Part shown: in pieces, positions 8,721-16,984 of the stretch
Numbering within the stretch: the stretch's first letter is position 1
Layout of the letters: the number at the start of each line of letters is the position of its first letter
NCBI GenBank assembly: GCA_039808765.1
Contig: JBDHTQ010000009.1
Location: forward strand, 1 to 64,000
DNA length: 64,000 nt
From: JBDHTQ01 sp039808765
Lineage (GTDB): Bacteria; Pseudomonadota; Alphaproteobacteria; UBA2400
Reading direction: 5' to 3'
Translations under genes and position numbers: made by a program
Notes under the pieces: generated by a model
Told to the model about the DNA's origin: nothing
Seen by the model: the letters and a program-made list of their open reading frames with translations, nothing else
Databases searched by the model: none

Positions 8721-9150
8721 GCTGTTGAACGTTTTTAGAGCAAATTCCAAAATGATGGAATCGGCGAGAGCATCTTTGACCTTTCTTAAAAAGTGTTAAT
8801 TTTAATGTCGCTTCGTCGTTAAAGTGCACGTAGAGCCTACTGATGGCGGGAAAAAACGTGCTACAAAAAATGTTTTTGTCATTCAAAGCATAATTATATT
8901 CAGTTCGGGGGTGTATTCTGCATGCAACTGTATGAAAACAATCAAGTTTGGTGCTAAATAATAATTTGTTTAAAATCATATGCTTATGAATGATTAACAG
9001 CGCTTTTGCGAAAATGTCGCGATCTTAAGTACTTTGCAAGTTCCCGCTGTTAGTCTAGATTTATAAGCGTAAGAAGCGAGGGGGTTCGAAACTCCAAGTT
9101 TTGGACGCACTCCCGATTTGTTTACAAACTTTAGATGAGGAGATGCATTA
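8703..9150. other. 448-bp spacer between AAA+ and YdcH-like genes
   Basis: No convincing ORF is present. The left part (8737-8827) contains a segment faintly resembling the dispersed convergent-spacer repeat: AAATTCCAAAATGATGG resembles the same part of the 62997 copy, and CGTCGTTAAAG resembles CGTCGTCAAAG of the 11130 copy. The right part holds a perfect 8-bp inverted repeat, TAACAGCG at 8995-9002 and CGCTGTTA at 9045-9052, enclosing 42 bases, about 100 bases ahead of the next start. That could be a leader structure or a small RNA. A T-arm-like GGTTCGAAACTCC near 9083 does not belong to a tRNA I can fold. Confidence 0.4.
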
Positions 9151-9348
9151 ATGGCCTATGCACAGCGTTTGGAATCTCTGAAACATCGTCATGACGCAGA
9201 TGAAGCTGCTTTACATGCAGAGTCACTTCGCCCTGCTCCCGATGGGGACGTCATTCATAAGCTTAAGCTTCACAAGCTTTGGTTGAGAGACCAAATGACG
9301 TTGCTCAGCCAAAAGATGGACGGCGATCGCCAACGAGAGTCTCAATAA
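9151..9348 (+). CDS. YdcH-like DUF465 small coiled-coil protein
   Basis: A 65-residue protein with the DUF465 pattern: a paired helix with LKHRHDADEAALHAE, the PAPDGDVIHKLKLHKLWLRD core and a basic, acidic-ended tail. The family is widespread in proteobacteria as small coiled-coil proteins without an established role. A strong GAGGAG ribosome-binding site precedes the ATG, and a hairpin terminator follows 80 bp downstream, so it is probably monocistronic and well expressed. A second DUF465 protein is encoded at 60938. Confidence 0.8.
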   Translation: MAYAQRLESLKHRHDADEAALHAESLRPAPDGDVIHKLKLHKLWLRDQMTLLSQKMDGDRQRESQ

Positions 9349-9427
9349 AGTGTAAGATCGTTTCAAGCGTAAGAGCGTTATCCTTCGTTACAATGTAAGT
9401 TTTTAAACTAAGAATGTATAAACGAAA

Positions 9428-9457
9428 AGGCGGCCCACAGTGAGGACCGCCTTTTTT
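9428..9457 (+). terminator. intrinsic terminator after the YdcH-like gene
   Basis: The stem AGGCGG (9428-9433) pairs with CCGCCT (9447-9452), followed by a T run at 9452-9457. An A run on the other side of the stem lets it work for the convergent membrane-protein transcript too. Confidence 0.75.
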
Positions 9458-9486
9458 GTGCGTTCTTTGACAGATTAAGTAAAAGT

Positions 9487-9939
9487 CTATTTCTGGCGTT
9501 CTTTTTCGGCTTTTTCGACTTTATTGAAAAAGTATATTAGGCAACCTGCTTGGGCGATAAAACCTGTGATTAAGCAGGTAAGAATCGCCTTGACACCAGA
9601 AAGCATGTCAAAGTGACTACCAAAAAGCTGGTCCCGGATGATGAGGCCGGTGATAATCGTTGGTGCTAACGAGAGAAGCAATGTCGGGAAGCCAAAAATA
9701 AGCTTTGCCTTTAATGGCGAGGTTGTTCCGGCATGCACATTCTTGAGCATCTTCCTCCCCATTTCATAAAGGATATATCCCACGAGCAAAAAGATGAGGG
9801 CTTCTGCACCCGCCATCGCAACAATCCCAGGGCCTAAGTTGGGGTTTAATGTTGCTGCAACTTGCTCTGCGTCTTGAACAGCCTGTGCTGCTTGATCAAT
9901 AACAACGGTGCTGGAAACAGTGGAAGGTGATGCTGTCAT
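9487..9939 (-). CDS. three-helix membrane protein next to trcR, unknown
   Basis: A 150-residue protein with three clear transmembrane segments at about 35-60 (AGAEALIFLLVGYILYEMG), 79-102 (LIFGFPTLLLSLAPTIITGLI) and 113-138 (VKAILTCLITGFIAQAGCLI), and a charged Lys/Glu-rich C-terminus. AAAGGA precedes the ATG. It lies 29 bp downstream of trcR on the same strand, so the two are probably co-transcribed. I do not recognise the family; a role tied to TrcR would be inference from position only. Confidence 0.7.
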   Translation of the reverse strand: MTASPSTVSSTVVIDQAAQAVQDAEQVAATLNPNLGPGIVAMAGAEALIFLLVGYILYEMGRKMLKNVHAGTTSPLKAKLIFGFPTLLLSLAPTIITGLIIRDQLFGSHFDMLSGVKAILTCLITGFIAQAGCLIYFFNKVEKAEKERQK

Positions 9940-9968
9940 AAAACGTGTCCTTTCCCTGAATATGTAAA

Positions 9969-10685
9969 TTAACGTTGTGTATCGCTATCTTCATCTATCT
10001 CATCATCTTGAGAAGTTGGTTGAACCTTCTGGCGTGCGGCTGTGGCATAGGCGGCCAGTGCAGCAGCAAATGGATTTGTGCCGCTTGTTGTGCTTTCTTG
10101 TTCGTCCATATCTGAGTCAAATGCGTCGCTCTGATCGTTTGCATCCTCAGGCTGAACCATTTTGGACGGCTTAATTTTTGCGATTTCGGCATCCAGATCG
10201 CGCTGCGAGCATAAGCCCAAAAGCACAGGATTTTCCGGCTTGATGTTGGCAATGTTCCAGTGTGTACGTTCACGAATGCTTTTGATCGTGTCTTTTGTGG
10301 TTGCCAACAACCGACCAACGGAGGTATCGGACATGCCTGGATATGTTTTGACCAACCAAGCAATAGCGTTTGGTTTTTCGGTACGCTTTGTCATGGGGGT
10401 GTAGCGCGGGCCTTTTGTGCGCGCAGCAACTTCCGGCAGATCTTTGCGATCAATCATCTGCATCACGGCGGTGGGGTCGGCTTCACAGCGCTTGATTTCT
10501 TCGTCTGTAACTTGATTGGTTTGAATAGGGCTAACGCCAATCACGCCGGCGGCGACTTCACCATCAGCGATGCTTTTAATTTCGCGTTCGTGCATATCGC
10601 AAAATTTAGCAATTTGAGCAAAAGTGAGAATTGTATTTTCTACCAGCCAGACAGCTGTTGCTTTAGGCATCAGAAGTTTGCTCAT
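9969..10685 (-). CDS. trcR: TrcR-like DUF1013 cell-cycle transcriptional regulator
   Basis: A 238-residue DUF1013 protein. The conserved region runs from residue 1 to about 170 with two HTH-like units: MPKATAVWLVENTILTFAQI with FCDMHEREIKSIADGEV, and PNAIAWLVKTYPGMSDTSVG with LLATTKDTIKSIRERTHWN. An acidic, Asp/Glu/Ser-rich tail follows. The family is largely confined to alphaproteobacteria, where TrcR is described as a cell-cycle regulator. I chose the start at 10685, not 10736, because GGGGAGAA lies just upstream and the conserved MSKLLMPKA begins there. Confidence 0.9.
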   Translation of the reverse strand: MSKLLMPKATAVWLVENTILTFAQIAKFCDMHEREIKSIADGEVAAGVIGVSPIQTNQVTDEEIKRCEADPTAVMQMIDRKDLPEVAARTKGPRYTPMTKRTEKPNAIAWLVKTYPGMSDTSVGRLLATTKDTIKSIRERTHWNIANIKPENPVLLGLCSQRDLDAEIAKIKPSKMVQPEDANDQSDAFDSDMDEQESTTSGTNPFAAALAAYATAARQKVQPTSQDDEIDEDSDTQR

Positions 10686-10919
10686 GGTTGTTCTCCCCAA
10701 ATAATTATAGCTTACCCGTTCTCCGCTGCGAAACACAACGAAGCCTCACGAACCTTCTTGTGTTGCGGGAGGATGATCCAAGAACCAGACCACGCAGGTG
10801 TTATACCTGTTCTTACACCATGGGGCAACTGAAATTAGAGAAATGAGGAAAATAAATATTGATTTCGTGCTATAAACATTAATTATTTATCAATAGACGT
10901 TCTAAAAATGAGGAAAATA

Positions 10920-11108
10920 ATGAACTTAGAAGATCTTGAGCCAGCCCCCAAACAATCGGTCGCGTTAGCGGCGAAAGATTTAAGCATGCTCGGAATTGCG
11001 GAGCTTAAAACCTATGTGGGTGAGCTGGAGGCAGAAATTTGTCGCGTTCAAGCAGAAATTGCTAAAAAACAAAGCCACCGCGCGGCTGCAGATGCCTTTT
11101 TTAAGTAG
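10920..11108 (+). CDS. DUF1192 small coiled-coil protein
   Basis: A 62-residue protein of the DUF1192 type found in alphaproteobacteria. It starts MNLEDLEPAPKQ, has a central LSMLGIAELKTYVGELEAEI helix and a predicted coiled coil from about residue 24 to the end (heptads of Leu/Ile with Glu/Lys). The ATG at 10920 is preferred over 10908 because GAGGAA then sits at ribosome-binding distance. Its function is not established. It is divergent from trcR and convergent with the RHH gene, ending at the first copy of the dispersed repeat. Confidence 0.75.
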   Translation: MNLEDLEPAPKQSVALAAKDLSMLGIAELKTYVGELEAEICRVQAEIAKKQSHRAAADAFFK

Positions 11109-11129
11109 AGTGTCGGGTTGGTTTGTTTT

Positions 11130-11199
11130 GAGCGCATCTCCCAAAGTCATGCGCGCTCTGTTTCATTTCTTTTGACGCAAATACGTCGTCAAAGATGGG
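11130..11199 (+). repeat. dispersed convergent-spacer repeat, copy A
   Basis: The best copy of a roughly 70-bp element. The left half begins GAGCGCATCTCC and forms a hairpin, GAGCGC (11130-11135) with GCGCTC (11153-11158). A pyrimidine-rich middle follows. The right half has GACG...CGTC and ends GTCAAAGATGG. It lies between the convergent DUF1192 and RHH genes. By eye, about 60 of 70 positions agree with copy C (42999-43065, opposite strand). Confidence 0.75.
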
Positions 11200-11219
11200 C
11201 TCTTTCGATCCCATCTTTT
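11191..11219 (+). terminator. hairpin terminator at the end of repeat copy A
   Basis: AAAGATGGG (11191-11199) pairs perfectly with CCCATCTTT (11210-11218) around a 10-base loop, then a T follows. The left arm is the tail of the dispersed repeat, so this copy has been extended into a terminator-like structure between two convergent genes. Confidence 0.6.
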
Positions 11220-11236
11220 CGGGATTTGCTCTCGTG

Positions 11237-11479
11237 CTATGAATGCGTGGTAAGAGCGTGCCGCAGACAAAAAACTCTTAGCGCGCTGGCGAGGTTACGC
11301 ATGCCGCGCAAAGCATCCACATCATGAATAAGTTGCGCAAGCGACTTACCTTCTTTTTGTGCGTGTGCTTCGAGTGCGTGCCAAAATTCTTCCTCTAAGG
11401 CAATAGATGTTGCATGCCCCGACACCCGCACAGAGCGTTTGATGAGCTTCAAAGAGGCCGGATCAACGGGCTTGACCAA
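11237..11479 (-). CDS. ribbon-helix-helix domain protein downstream of fumC
   Basis: An 80-residue ribbon-helix-helix protein of the type often found in alphaproteobacteria. A beta-strand KRSVRVSGHATSIALEEEFW precedes two helices (EFWHALEAHAQKEGKSLAQLIHDVDAL, RGMRNLASALRVFCLRH). The start overlaps the end of fumC by 17 bp, so it is translated from the same message. RHH proteins usually bind DNA as dimers; the target is unknown. The C-terminal RNLASALRVFCLRHAL block is typical of this family. Confidence 0.85.
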   Translation of the reverse strand: MVKPVDPASLKLIKRSVRVSGHATSIALEEEFWHALEAHAQKEGKSLAQLIHDVDALRGMRNLASALRVFCLRHALTTHS

Positions 11480-12890
11480 TCATTTTCTCCGGAAGCACCC
11501 AAGCGTCAAACTCTTCCGCCGACAGGAAACCCAGCTCGATCGCAGCGTCTTTCAACGTTTTGTCTTCAGCCAGCGCCTTTTTTGCAACTTTCGCAGCTTT
11601 GTCGTAGCCAATATGGGGATTAAGGGCCGTTACCAGCATCAAGCTGCGGGAGAGATGAGATTTGATGATGTTCTCGTTAGCCTCAATGCCGACTAAACAA
11701 TTATTGGCAAAGCTGCGGCATGCATCGGTGAGTAGGCGGATCGATTGCAAAACATTGTAGATGATGACGGGTTTAAACACATTTAACTCAAGGTGGCCAG
11801 AGGCTCCGGCGATTGTTACAGTAGTGTGATTACCCATTACTTGTGCGCAAACCATTGTCATTGCTTCGCTTTGTGTTGGGTTGACCTTGCCGGGCATGAT
11901 TGAGGAGCCAGGTTCGTTTTCGGGCAAATGTATCTCACCAATACTGCAGCGCGGGCCACTGCCCAGTAAGCGAATGTCATTGGCAATTTTCATAAGCGAG
12001 CAGGCAATCGTGTTCATCGCCCCGGAGGTTTCTACCAACGCGTCATGACCGGCTAATGCCTCAAATTTATTTTCAGCGCTGGTAAAAGGCAGGTCGGTGA
12101 TGCGTGCTACTTCCGTTGCAAATTTTTCTGCAAAACCGGTGGGGCAGTTAATACCTGTTCCTACCGCTGTGCCTCCTTGGGCAAGCTGCAGCACACGGGG
12201 CATAACGGCTTGAATGCGGTCGATGGCATAGCGAATTTGGGTAGCGTATCCAGAAAACTCCTGTCCCAACGTAACAGGCGTTGCGTCTTGCATGTGCGTG
12301 CGACCAACTTTGATGATCGACTTAAATTGCTCGGTTTTGCCGTCTAGGGTCGTTCTCATGTGTTCAAGGGCGGGCAAAAGTTCATGCGCTAACTGTTCGG
12401 CGGTCGCAATGTGCATCGCCGTGGGGAAACTATCGTTGGACGACTGGCCGTAGTTTACGTGGTCATTGGGATGGACAGGTTTTTTTGATCCCATGGTGCC
12501 GCCAAGCACTTCGATTGCGCGATTGGAAATGACTTCATTCACGTTCATGTTTGTCTGTGTGCCCGAACCTGTTTGCCAGACCACGAGGGGAAAATGATCG
12601 TCCAGATTGCCATCAATAACTTCATCGGCAGCGGCAACAATTGCATCGGCGACGCTTGCGTCGAGTGTGCCGAGTGATTTGTTGGTGAGGGCAGCCGCCT
12701 TTTTGACAACACCGTAGGCGCGGATCAAGGGCAGCGGCATTTTCTCTGTGCCGATTTCAAAGTTTTGATAACTGCGTTGTGTCTGTGCACCCCAATATTT
12801 ATCAGCAGGAACAGCAACCTCACCCATTGAGTCGGTTTCAATGCGTTGTGGATTAGATTGTTCTGTATCTTTTTCAAGCGGTTGGCTCAT
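11463..12890 (-). CDS. fumC: FumC, class II fumarate hydratase
   Basis: A 475-residue fumarase of the oxygen-stable, iron-free class II type, which hydrates fumarate to L-malate in the TCA cycle. The superfamily signature GSSIMPGKVNPTQ is present near residue 330, with QTGSGTQTNMNVNEV near 105-120 and a HPNDHVNYGQSSND block near 140. Length and domain coverage are complete. TAGGAG precedes the ATG. The downstream RHH gene overlaps its 3' end. Confidence 0.97.
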   Translation of the reverse strand: MSQPLEKDTEQSNPQRIETDSMGEVAVPADKYWGAQTQRSYQNFEIGTEKMPLPLIRAYGVVKKAAALTNKSLGTLDASVADAIVAAADEVIDGNLDDHFPLVVWQTGSGTQTNMNVNEVISNRAIEVLGGTMGSKKPVHPNDHVNYGQSSNDSFPTAMHIATAEQLAHELLPALEHMRTTLDGKTEQFKSIIKVGRTHMQDATPVTLGQEFSGYATQIRYAIDRIQAVMPRVLQLAQGGTAVGTGINCPTGFAEKFATEVARITDLPFTSAENKFEALAGHDALVETSGAMNTIACSLMKIANDIRLLGSGPRCSIGEIHLPENEPGSSIMPGKVNPTQSEAMTMVCAQVMGNHTTVTIAGASGHLELNVFKPVIIYNVLQSIRLLTDACRSFANNCLVGIEANENIIKSHLSRSLMLVTALNPHIGYDKAAKVAKKALAEDKTLKDAAIELGFLSAEEFDAWVLPEKMIGQAR

Positions 12891-13102
12891 TGTTTGCTCC
12901 TAGAGGTTAAGAATGCCAGCAGCGTGCTGTAACGAAATTCGGTCAATAATTATCTAAAGTGTGAGTGTTAACAAAACCTTCTCATCTTTTTCTTGTTTGT
13001 TGTCGAGACCATCATTGTGATGGGCGACCATATCACTCCTTTTTCAAGGCTGCAATTCTTCCCGCAGTATTTTTTAGCTTAACTGTGGTGAATCTGAACA
13101 AA

Positions 13103-13561
13103 ATGATGCCACCCCCTTTTTTGTTAGTGTTCCGAAACTATATCCGGTCTGGGAGGTATCATAAATTGGGACAGCATGTGGCCATACGCCCGGTGCGCAG
13201 GATTTATCATAAAGAAACGATGGATGACGTTGTTGCTGAAGCTCTGGTGTCGCGGGCGCAGGTCATCTTTGATCGTTTGAACGATGAACAAGAAGTACGC
13301 AATGTTTTGATAAAGTTGCTTTTTATTATTCAACGACGAACAACGGCTTTTCCCATTCATGATGAGGTGCGACGTGTTCTTGATCAATCAGTGCACGGGC
13401 TTAGTCATTGTCTTGAAAACCGCACGGGTAATCCTTTAGAAATGGGCGCTGCTCTACGTACGGTGACCATGGTTCTCAATTATCTTCGAGAAAAGCAGCT
13501 TTTGAAGGCTCTGGAGTGCGGATTTGCAAAATTGAATTCTCCAACCAAGCATTATCATTAG
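13103..13561 (+). CDS. hypothetical helical protein
   Basis: An open frame of up to 198 codons whose protein-like part is the C-terminal ~115 residues: MDDVVAEALVSRAQVIFDRL, then amphipathic helices (VRNVLIKLLFIIQRR, VHGLSHCLENRTG, MVLNYLREKQLLKAL). The start is uncertain: 12965, 13103 and 13220 are all possible, and only 13220 has a weak AAAGAAA site. I do not recognise the family. It is divergent from fumC and convergent with tRNA-Val. Confidence 0.45.
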   Translation: MMPPPFLLVFRNYIRSGRYHKLGQHVAIRPVRRIYHKETMDDVVAEALVSRAQVIFDRLNDEQEVRNVLIKLLFIIQRRTTAFPIHDEVRRVLDQSVHGLSHCLENRTGNPLEMGAALRTVTMVLNYLREKQLLKALECGFAKLNSPTKHYH

Positions 13562-13677
13562 GGTTTTGGGCAAAAGGGGGCGCGTGATTGTGACTTCTAA
13601 AGCGGCGTGCTTGCATCACGGTTCTTTGCCGAGCACATTTTGCTTGGAGTACATCATGGATGTGAAGAGGGATGTAA

Positions 13678-13752
<75 letters not shown>

Positions 13753-13885
13753 ACACTTCCGACGACGACAGGGAAGCCGGGTGGTCTTAGCATCCTTAAG
13801 GCGTCTTTGGCAAGCCTTGGTGGCAAAAATTTTTTTTCATGATCAGGGGTTGAACAATTCGTGAACATACGGTAGCTTTCGGCCT

Positions 13886-15322
13886 ATGGCGAAACCGACC
13901 TCACATTATGTTTGTCAATCTTGTGGTTCGACCAGTTTAAAATGGGCTGGGCGATGCGACGGCTGTGGGGAGTGGAACACTTTGGTAGAAGAAGCGCTTC
14001 CCCAAGCTGTGCCCAAGGGGCTTTCACCTGCAAAGAGCGGTCGTCGGATCGAGTTTGTGGGTTTGCAAGGCGAGGCCAAGGTTTTACCCCGCCAACAATG
14101 CGGCATCAGTGAGTTTGATCGTGTGACGGGTGGGGGGTTCGTGCGCGGCTCCGTTCTTTTGGTCGGCGGCGATCCTGGCATCGGTAAGTCTACGCTTCTA
14201 CTACAGGTTACTGGCCGCTTGGCGCAAAAAAATCAAAGCCTATTACAAAGCACTTCTCAAACAGTTCAGCATGAAGGTGAGAGTGTCGTTTATATTTCCG
14301 GGGAAGAGGCGATTGATCAGGTGCGTCTGCGGGCCGAGCGTTTGGGGTTGTCGCAAAGTCAGGTGGCTTTAGCTTCTGCGACGTCCGTACGCGATATCGT
14401 GGCAACATTAGAATCTTCTCCACCGCAATTAGTTATTATCGACTCTATTCAAACTATGTATCTGGATCAGTTGGATAGTGCGCCTGGTACGGTTGCTCAA
14501 GTGCGGGCCTGCGCTCACGAACTTATACGTTTGGCAAAACGCACAGGCACCATTGTGGTGTTGGTTGGGCATGTTACCAAAGAGGGAACATTAGCCGGGC
14601 CACGGGTTCTTGAGCATATGGTTGATGCTGTGCTGTATTTTGAAGGCGAACGAGGGCATCAGTTTCGTATTCTCCGAACAGTCAAAAATCGCTATGGCCC
14701 AACGGACGAGATCGGTGTTTTTGAAATGACCGAAGCGGGATTGATGGAAGTGCCCAACCCTTCGGCCCTCTTTTTATCAGACCGCAAAGGCGACGTTTCT
14801 GGGGCTGTGGTTTTTGCCGGAATGGAGGGTACGCGACCCGTATTGGTTGAGATTCAGGCCCTCGTTGCACCTTCATCTTTGGGAACGCCCCGACGCGCCG
14901 TGGTTGGATGGGATTCAGCACGCCTCGCTATGGTGTTAGCGGTATTGGAAGCCCGCTGTGGGGTGGTGATGGGTGCGAATGATGTTTATCTCAATGTTGC
15001 TGGAGGACTGAGAATCAACGAGCCTGCAGCAGATTTGGCGGTTGCAGCGGCGCTGGTGTCGGCGCTAACGGGGGTTCCTGCGCCGTCCAAGGCCTTGTTT
15101 TTTGGCGAAATTGGCTTGTCGGGAGAAGTGAGGCCGGTGGGGCAAAGCGATGTGCGCTTAAAGGAAGGCGCTAAACTTGGTTTTGAGAGTGCATTTGTGC
15201 CTGCTTTGCGTAAATCGCATAAAACGCATGCGGCTTTACCGTTGCATCCAATTGATACGTTGGCTAACCTGCTGCCGCTTTTCGCAGCATCTTCTGCGCA
15301 AAGGAATACTCACGCATCATAA
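13886..15322 (+). CDS. radA: RadA/Sms DNA recombination and repair protein
   Basis: A 478-residue complete RadA. It has an N-terminal C4 zinc finger (C10, C13, C24, C27), a RecA-like ATPase with Walker A GDPGIGKS at 95-102, the RadA-specific KNRYG (usually KNRFG) at 267-271, and a C-terminal Lon-like domain (LNVAGGLRINEPAADLAVAA). RadA acts in branch migration during homologous recombination. cvpA lies downstream on the same strand but beyond a 577-bp spacer, so co-transcription is unlikely. Confidence 0.96.
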   Translation: MAKPTSHYVCQSCGSTSLKWAGRCDGCGEWNTLVEEALPQAVPKGLSPAKSGRRIEFVGLQGEAKVLPRQQCGISEFDRVTGGGFVRGSVLLVGGDPGIGKSTLLLQVTGRLAQKNQSLLQSTSQTVQHEGESVVYISGEEAIDQVRLRAERLGLSQSQVALASATSVRDIVATLESSPPQLVIIDSIQTMYLDQLDSAPGTVAQVRACAHELIRLAKRTGTIVVLVGHVTKEGTLAGPRVLEHMVDAVLYFEGERGHQFRILRTVKNRYGPTDEIGVFEMTEAGLMEVPNPSALFLSDRKGDVSGAVVFAGMEGTRPVLVEIQALVAPSSLGTPRRAVVGWDSARLAMVLAVLEARCGVVMGANDVYLNVAGGLRINEPAADLAVAAALVSALTGVPAPSKALFFGEIGLSGEVRPVGQSDVRLKEGAKLGFESAFVPALRKSHKTHAALPLHPIDTLANLLPLFAASSAQRNTHAS

Positions 15323-15899
15323 AATTCGACGAACAGACTGTAAAAAATGGAGCAAATATCGTAATGGTTTTGGCGAAAAAATGAGGCATGATGGGCCGTA
15401 TCCTTGTTGTTTTTTTATCCATTCTTGACACGCAGATAACATACAAAAATGAACTTGACGTTGGGTTGGAAGGTGTTGCGAAAACAACCCGAGAATAACT
15501 GAAAAATCTGCACTCAGGCGTGAACCTTGCCGTTGGTATCAGATGGTTTGCGCTCGTTCTTCGTGGGTTTTTTACTGCTTATGACCTGTTTTCAAGATCG
15601 TGGTGCGATTTTTTTAAAAATGCTGTTGATCTGTGTAGAGCTGCGCACTGCCATTACAGTTCAAATACATATCCTGTTGCGCTTGAGTGCCCCTTTTGTC
15701 TGCCGGTACTGCGTATATGAAGCAAAGGGGCATCCTATTTGGCTGCACACTGTATTATCGATCCTCATGGTGAAATAAAATAGTGTAAAACAAAAACGCA
15801 CTCTCCTTATTAATTGCAAAACTTAAACTTTCTCATAGAATAACGTGACTTTAGCGGGCATTTATGCTAGAGGCGAGGCAAGATGAAGAGGATATTAAA
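15323..15899. other. 577-bp spacer between radA and cvpA
   Basis: No supported gene. Short open frames (15520-15720, 15527-15778) have no ribosome-binding site and protein-unlike composition. One structure stands out: TGCCCCTTT at 15688-15696 pairs perfectly with AAAGGGGCA at 15724-15732 over a 27-base loop, without a following T run. The spacer could be the remnant of a lost gene; I see nothing identifiable. Confidence 0.4.
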
Positions 15900-16697
15900 A
15901 TGAGTTTAATGGGTGCAAATCCGATTGATATTATTGTTGTTGTGATCATTCTTGTCTCGGCTTTGCTTGCGCTGGTACGCGGTTTGGTGGCTGAGGTATT
16001 CTCGATCATGGGATGGATATTATCATTTTTTGCTGTTTTGTACGGCTCGAAACCTCTTCTACCGGTTTTTGAGGGTATGTTAGGTGGGCCGGGTTTGCTG
16101 GCAACAGGTGTGACAGTCGGTTTTATTTTTGTGATGACGTTAGTGCTGATGACGTCTGTCAGCTATCTTATTTCAAGTGCGATGCGTCGTCATCACTTAA
16201 GTGCGATTGACCGCTCTCTGGGGTTTTTATTTGGTTTAGTCCGTGGAGGGCTGCTGGTTAGTCTTTTATTTATCGCGGTAACGTTTATTTTTCCCATGCC
16301 TGCTGAGGGAAAAAAAGTTGAAGAAAATACAGTGCAGGCCGTTTTGATTGAAGCGAAGACCTTGTCACTGATGCAATCCGGCGCAAAGCTTTTGACCTCT
16401 TTTGCGCCGAATAAAACGCTTTCGGTTGAAGATCTGAGCAATAATGCGCTAACCGAGCTACTGAAGAAAAAGAATGGCACCAATGGTGCCTCGTCATCTT
16501 CTAACGAGCCTGTTGGGTACTCTAATCAGGTGCGCGACAAACTTATGTCTGTGATTGATCGTTCGGAAAATGTGGAGAGCTCTCCAACAAACAGCCCCGA
16601 TTCCGCAAAGGATAACGCGTCACCTGCATCCTCATCAAATCCCCGTTCTGCTCCCGCTCTAGCAACGCCTGTCCTAGAGGGGCGACCGCGCGACTGA
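15900..16697 (+). CDS. cvpA: CvpA-family membrane protein
   Basis: A 265-residue CvpA protein. Four transmembrane helices occupy residues about 8-165 (IDIIVVVIILVSALLALVRG, FSIMGWILSFFAVLYGSKPL, LLATGVTVGFIFVMTLVLM, DRSLGFLFGLVRGGLLVSLL), followed by a Ser/Pro-rich cytoplasmic or periplasmic tail. The family was named for colicin V production and is linked to envelope stress. I start at ATG 15900, which has GAAGAGGA upstream; the frame extends further upstream without a ribosome-binding site. The usual neighbour purF is absent here. Confidence 0.88.
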   Translation: MSLMGANPIDIIVVVIILVSALLALVRGLVAEVFSIMGWILSFFAVLYGSKPLLPVFEGMLGGPGLLATGVTVGFIFVMTLVLMTSVSYLISSAMRRHHLSAIDRSLGFLFGLVRGGLLVSLLFIAVTFIFPMPAEGKKVEENTVQAVLIEAKTLSLMQSGAKLLTSFAPNKTLSVEDLSNNALTELLKKKNGTNGASSSSNEPVGYSNQVRDKLMSVIDRSENVESSPTNSPDSAKDNASPASSSNPRSAPALATPVLEGRPRD

Positions 16698-16719
16698 TTG
16701 GCGAGGCCTAAAGCCAGAG

Positions 16720-16764
16720 AAAATCCATTAAATAAAAAAAAGGTGGATTTTTGAGGTTTTTTTT
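16720..16764 (+). terminator. possible terminator after cvpA
   Basis: AAAATCCA (16720-16727) pairs with TGGATTTT (16744-16751) over a 16-base A-rich loop, followed by two T-rich stretches up to 16764. The AT-rich stem is weak; the role is likely but not certain. Confidence 0.45.
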
Positions 16765-16776
16765 ATTAGTAATGCC

Positions 16777-16879
16777 TGTGGGGGATCGGCGTGGACGCAC
16801 GTGTCGCCAACCCGGTCAGGGCCGAAAGGCAGCAGCCGTAACGAATTTCGGGCGGGTCGCTGTCCGGTCTCCCACTTTT
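16777..16879 (+). ncRNA. ffs: SRP 4.5S RNA (ffs)
   Basis: The conserved domain IV of signal recognition particle RNA is present: GGTCAGGGCCGAAAGGCAGC with CAGCCGTAACG at about 16817-16842. The ends pair as a long hairpin (TGTGGGGGA near 16777-16785 with TCTCCCAC near 16868-16875), and a T-rich stretch follows. The length of about 100 bases fits the bacterial small form. The RNA pairs with Ffh for co-translational membrane targeting. Exact ends are estimated. Confidence 0.9.
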
Positions 16880-16984
16880 CTAACAATGTGCTTAAAAACT
16901 CAGAAATCATAAAACTTTTTAAATAAGCTCTTTACTGCGCTCTGATTGTCGTGCGTCAGTCCCTATGTTTGCTGAAGGGGAGTG

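Noticed and set aside
9075..9100. T-arm-like GGTTCGAAACTCC as part of a tRNA
   Set aside because: No acceptor, D or anticodon stems can be folded around it.
15520..15778. Two short open frames in the radA-cvpA spacer
   Set aside because: No ribosome-binding site, Cys/Phe-rich atypical composition, and no recognisable motif.
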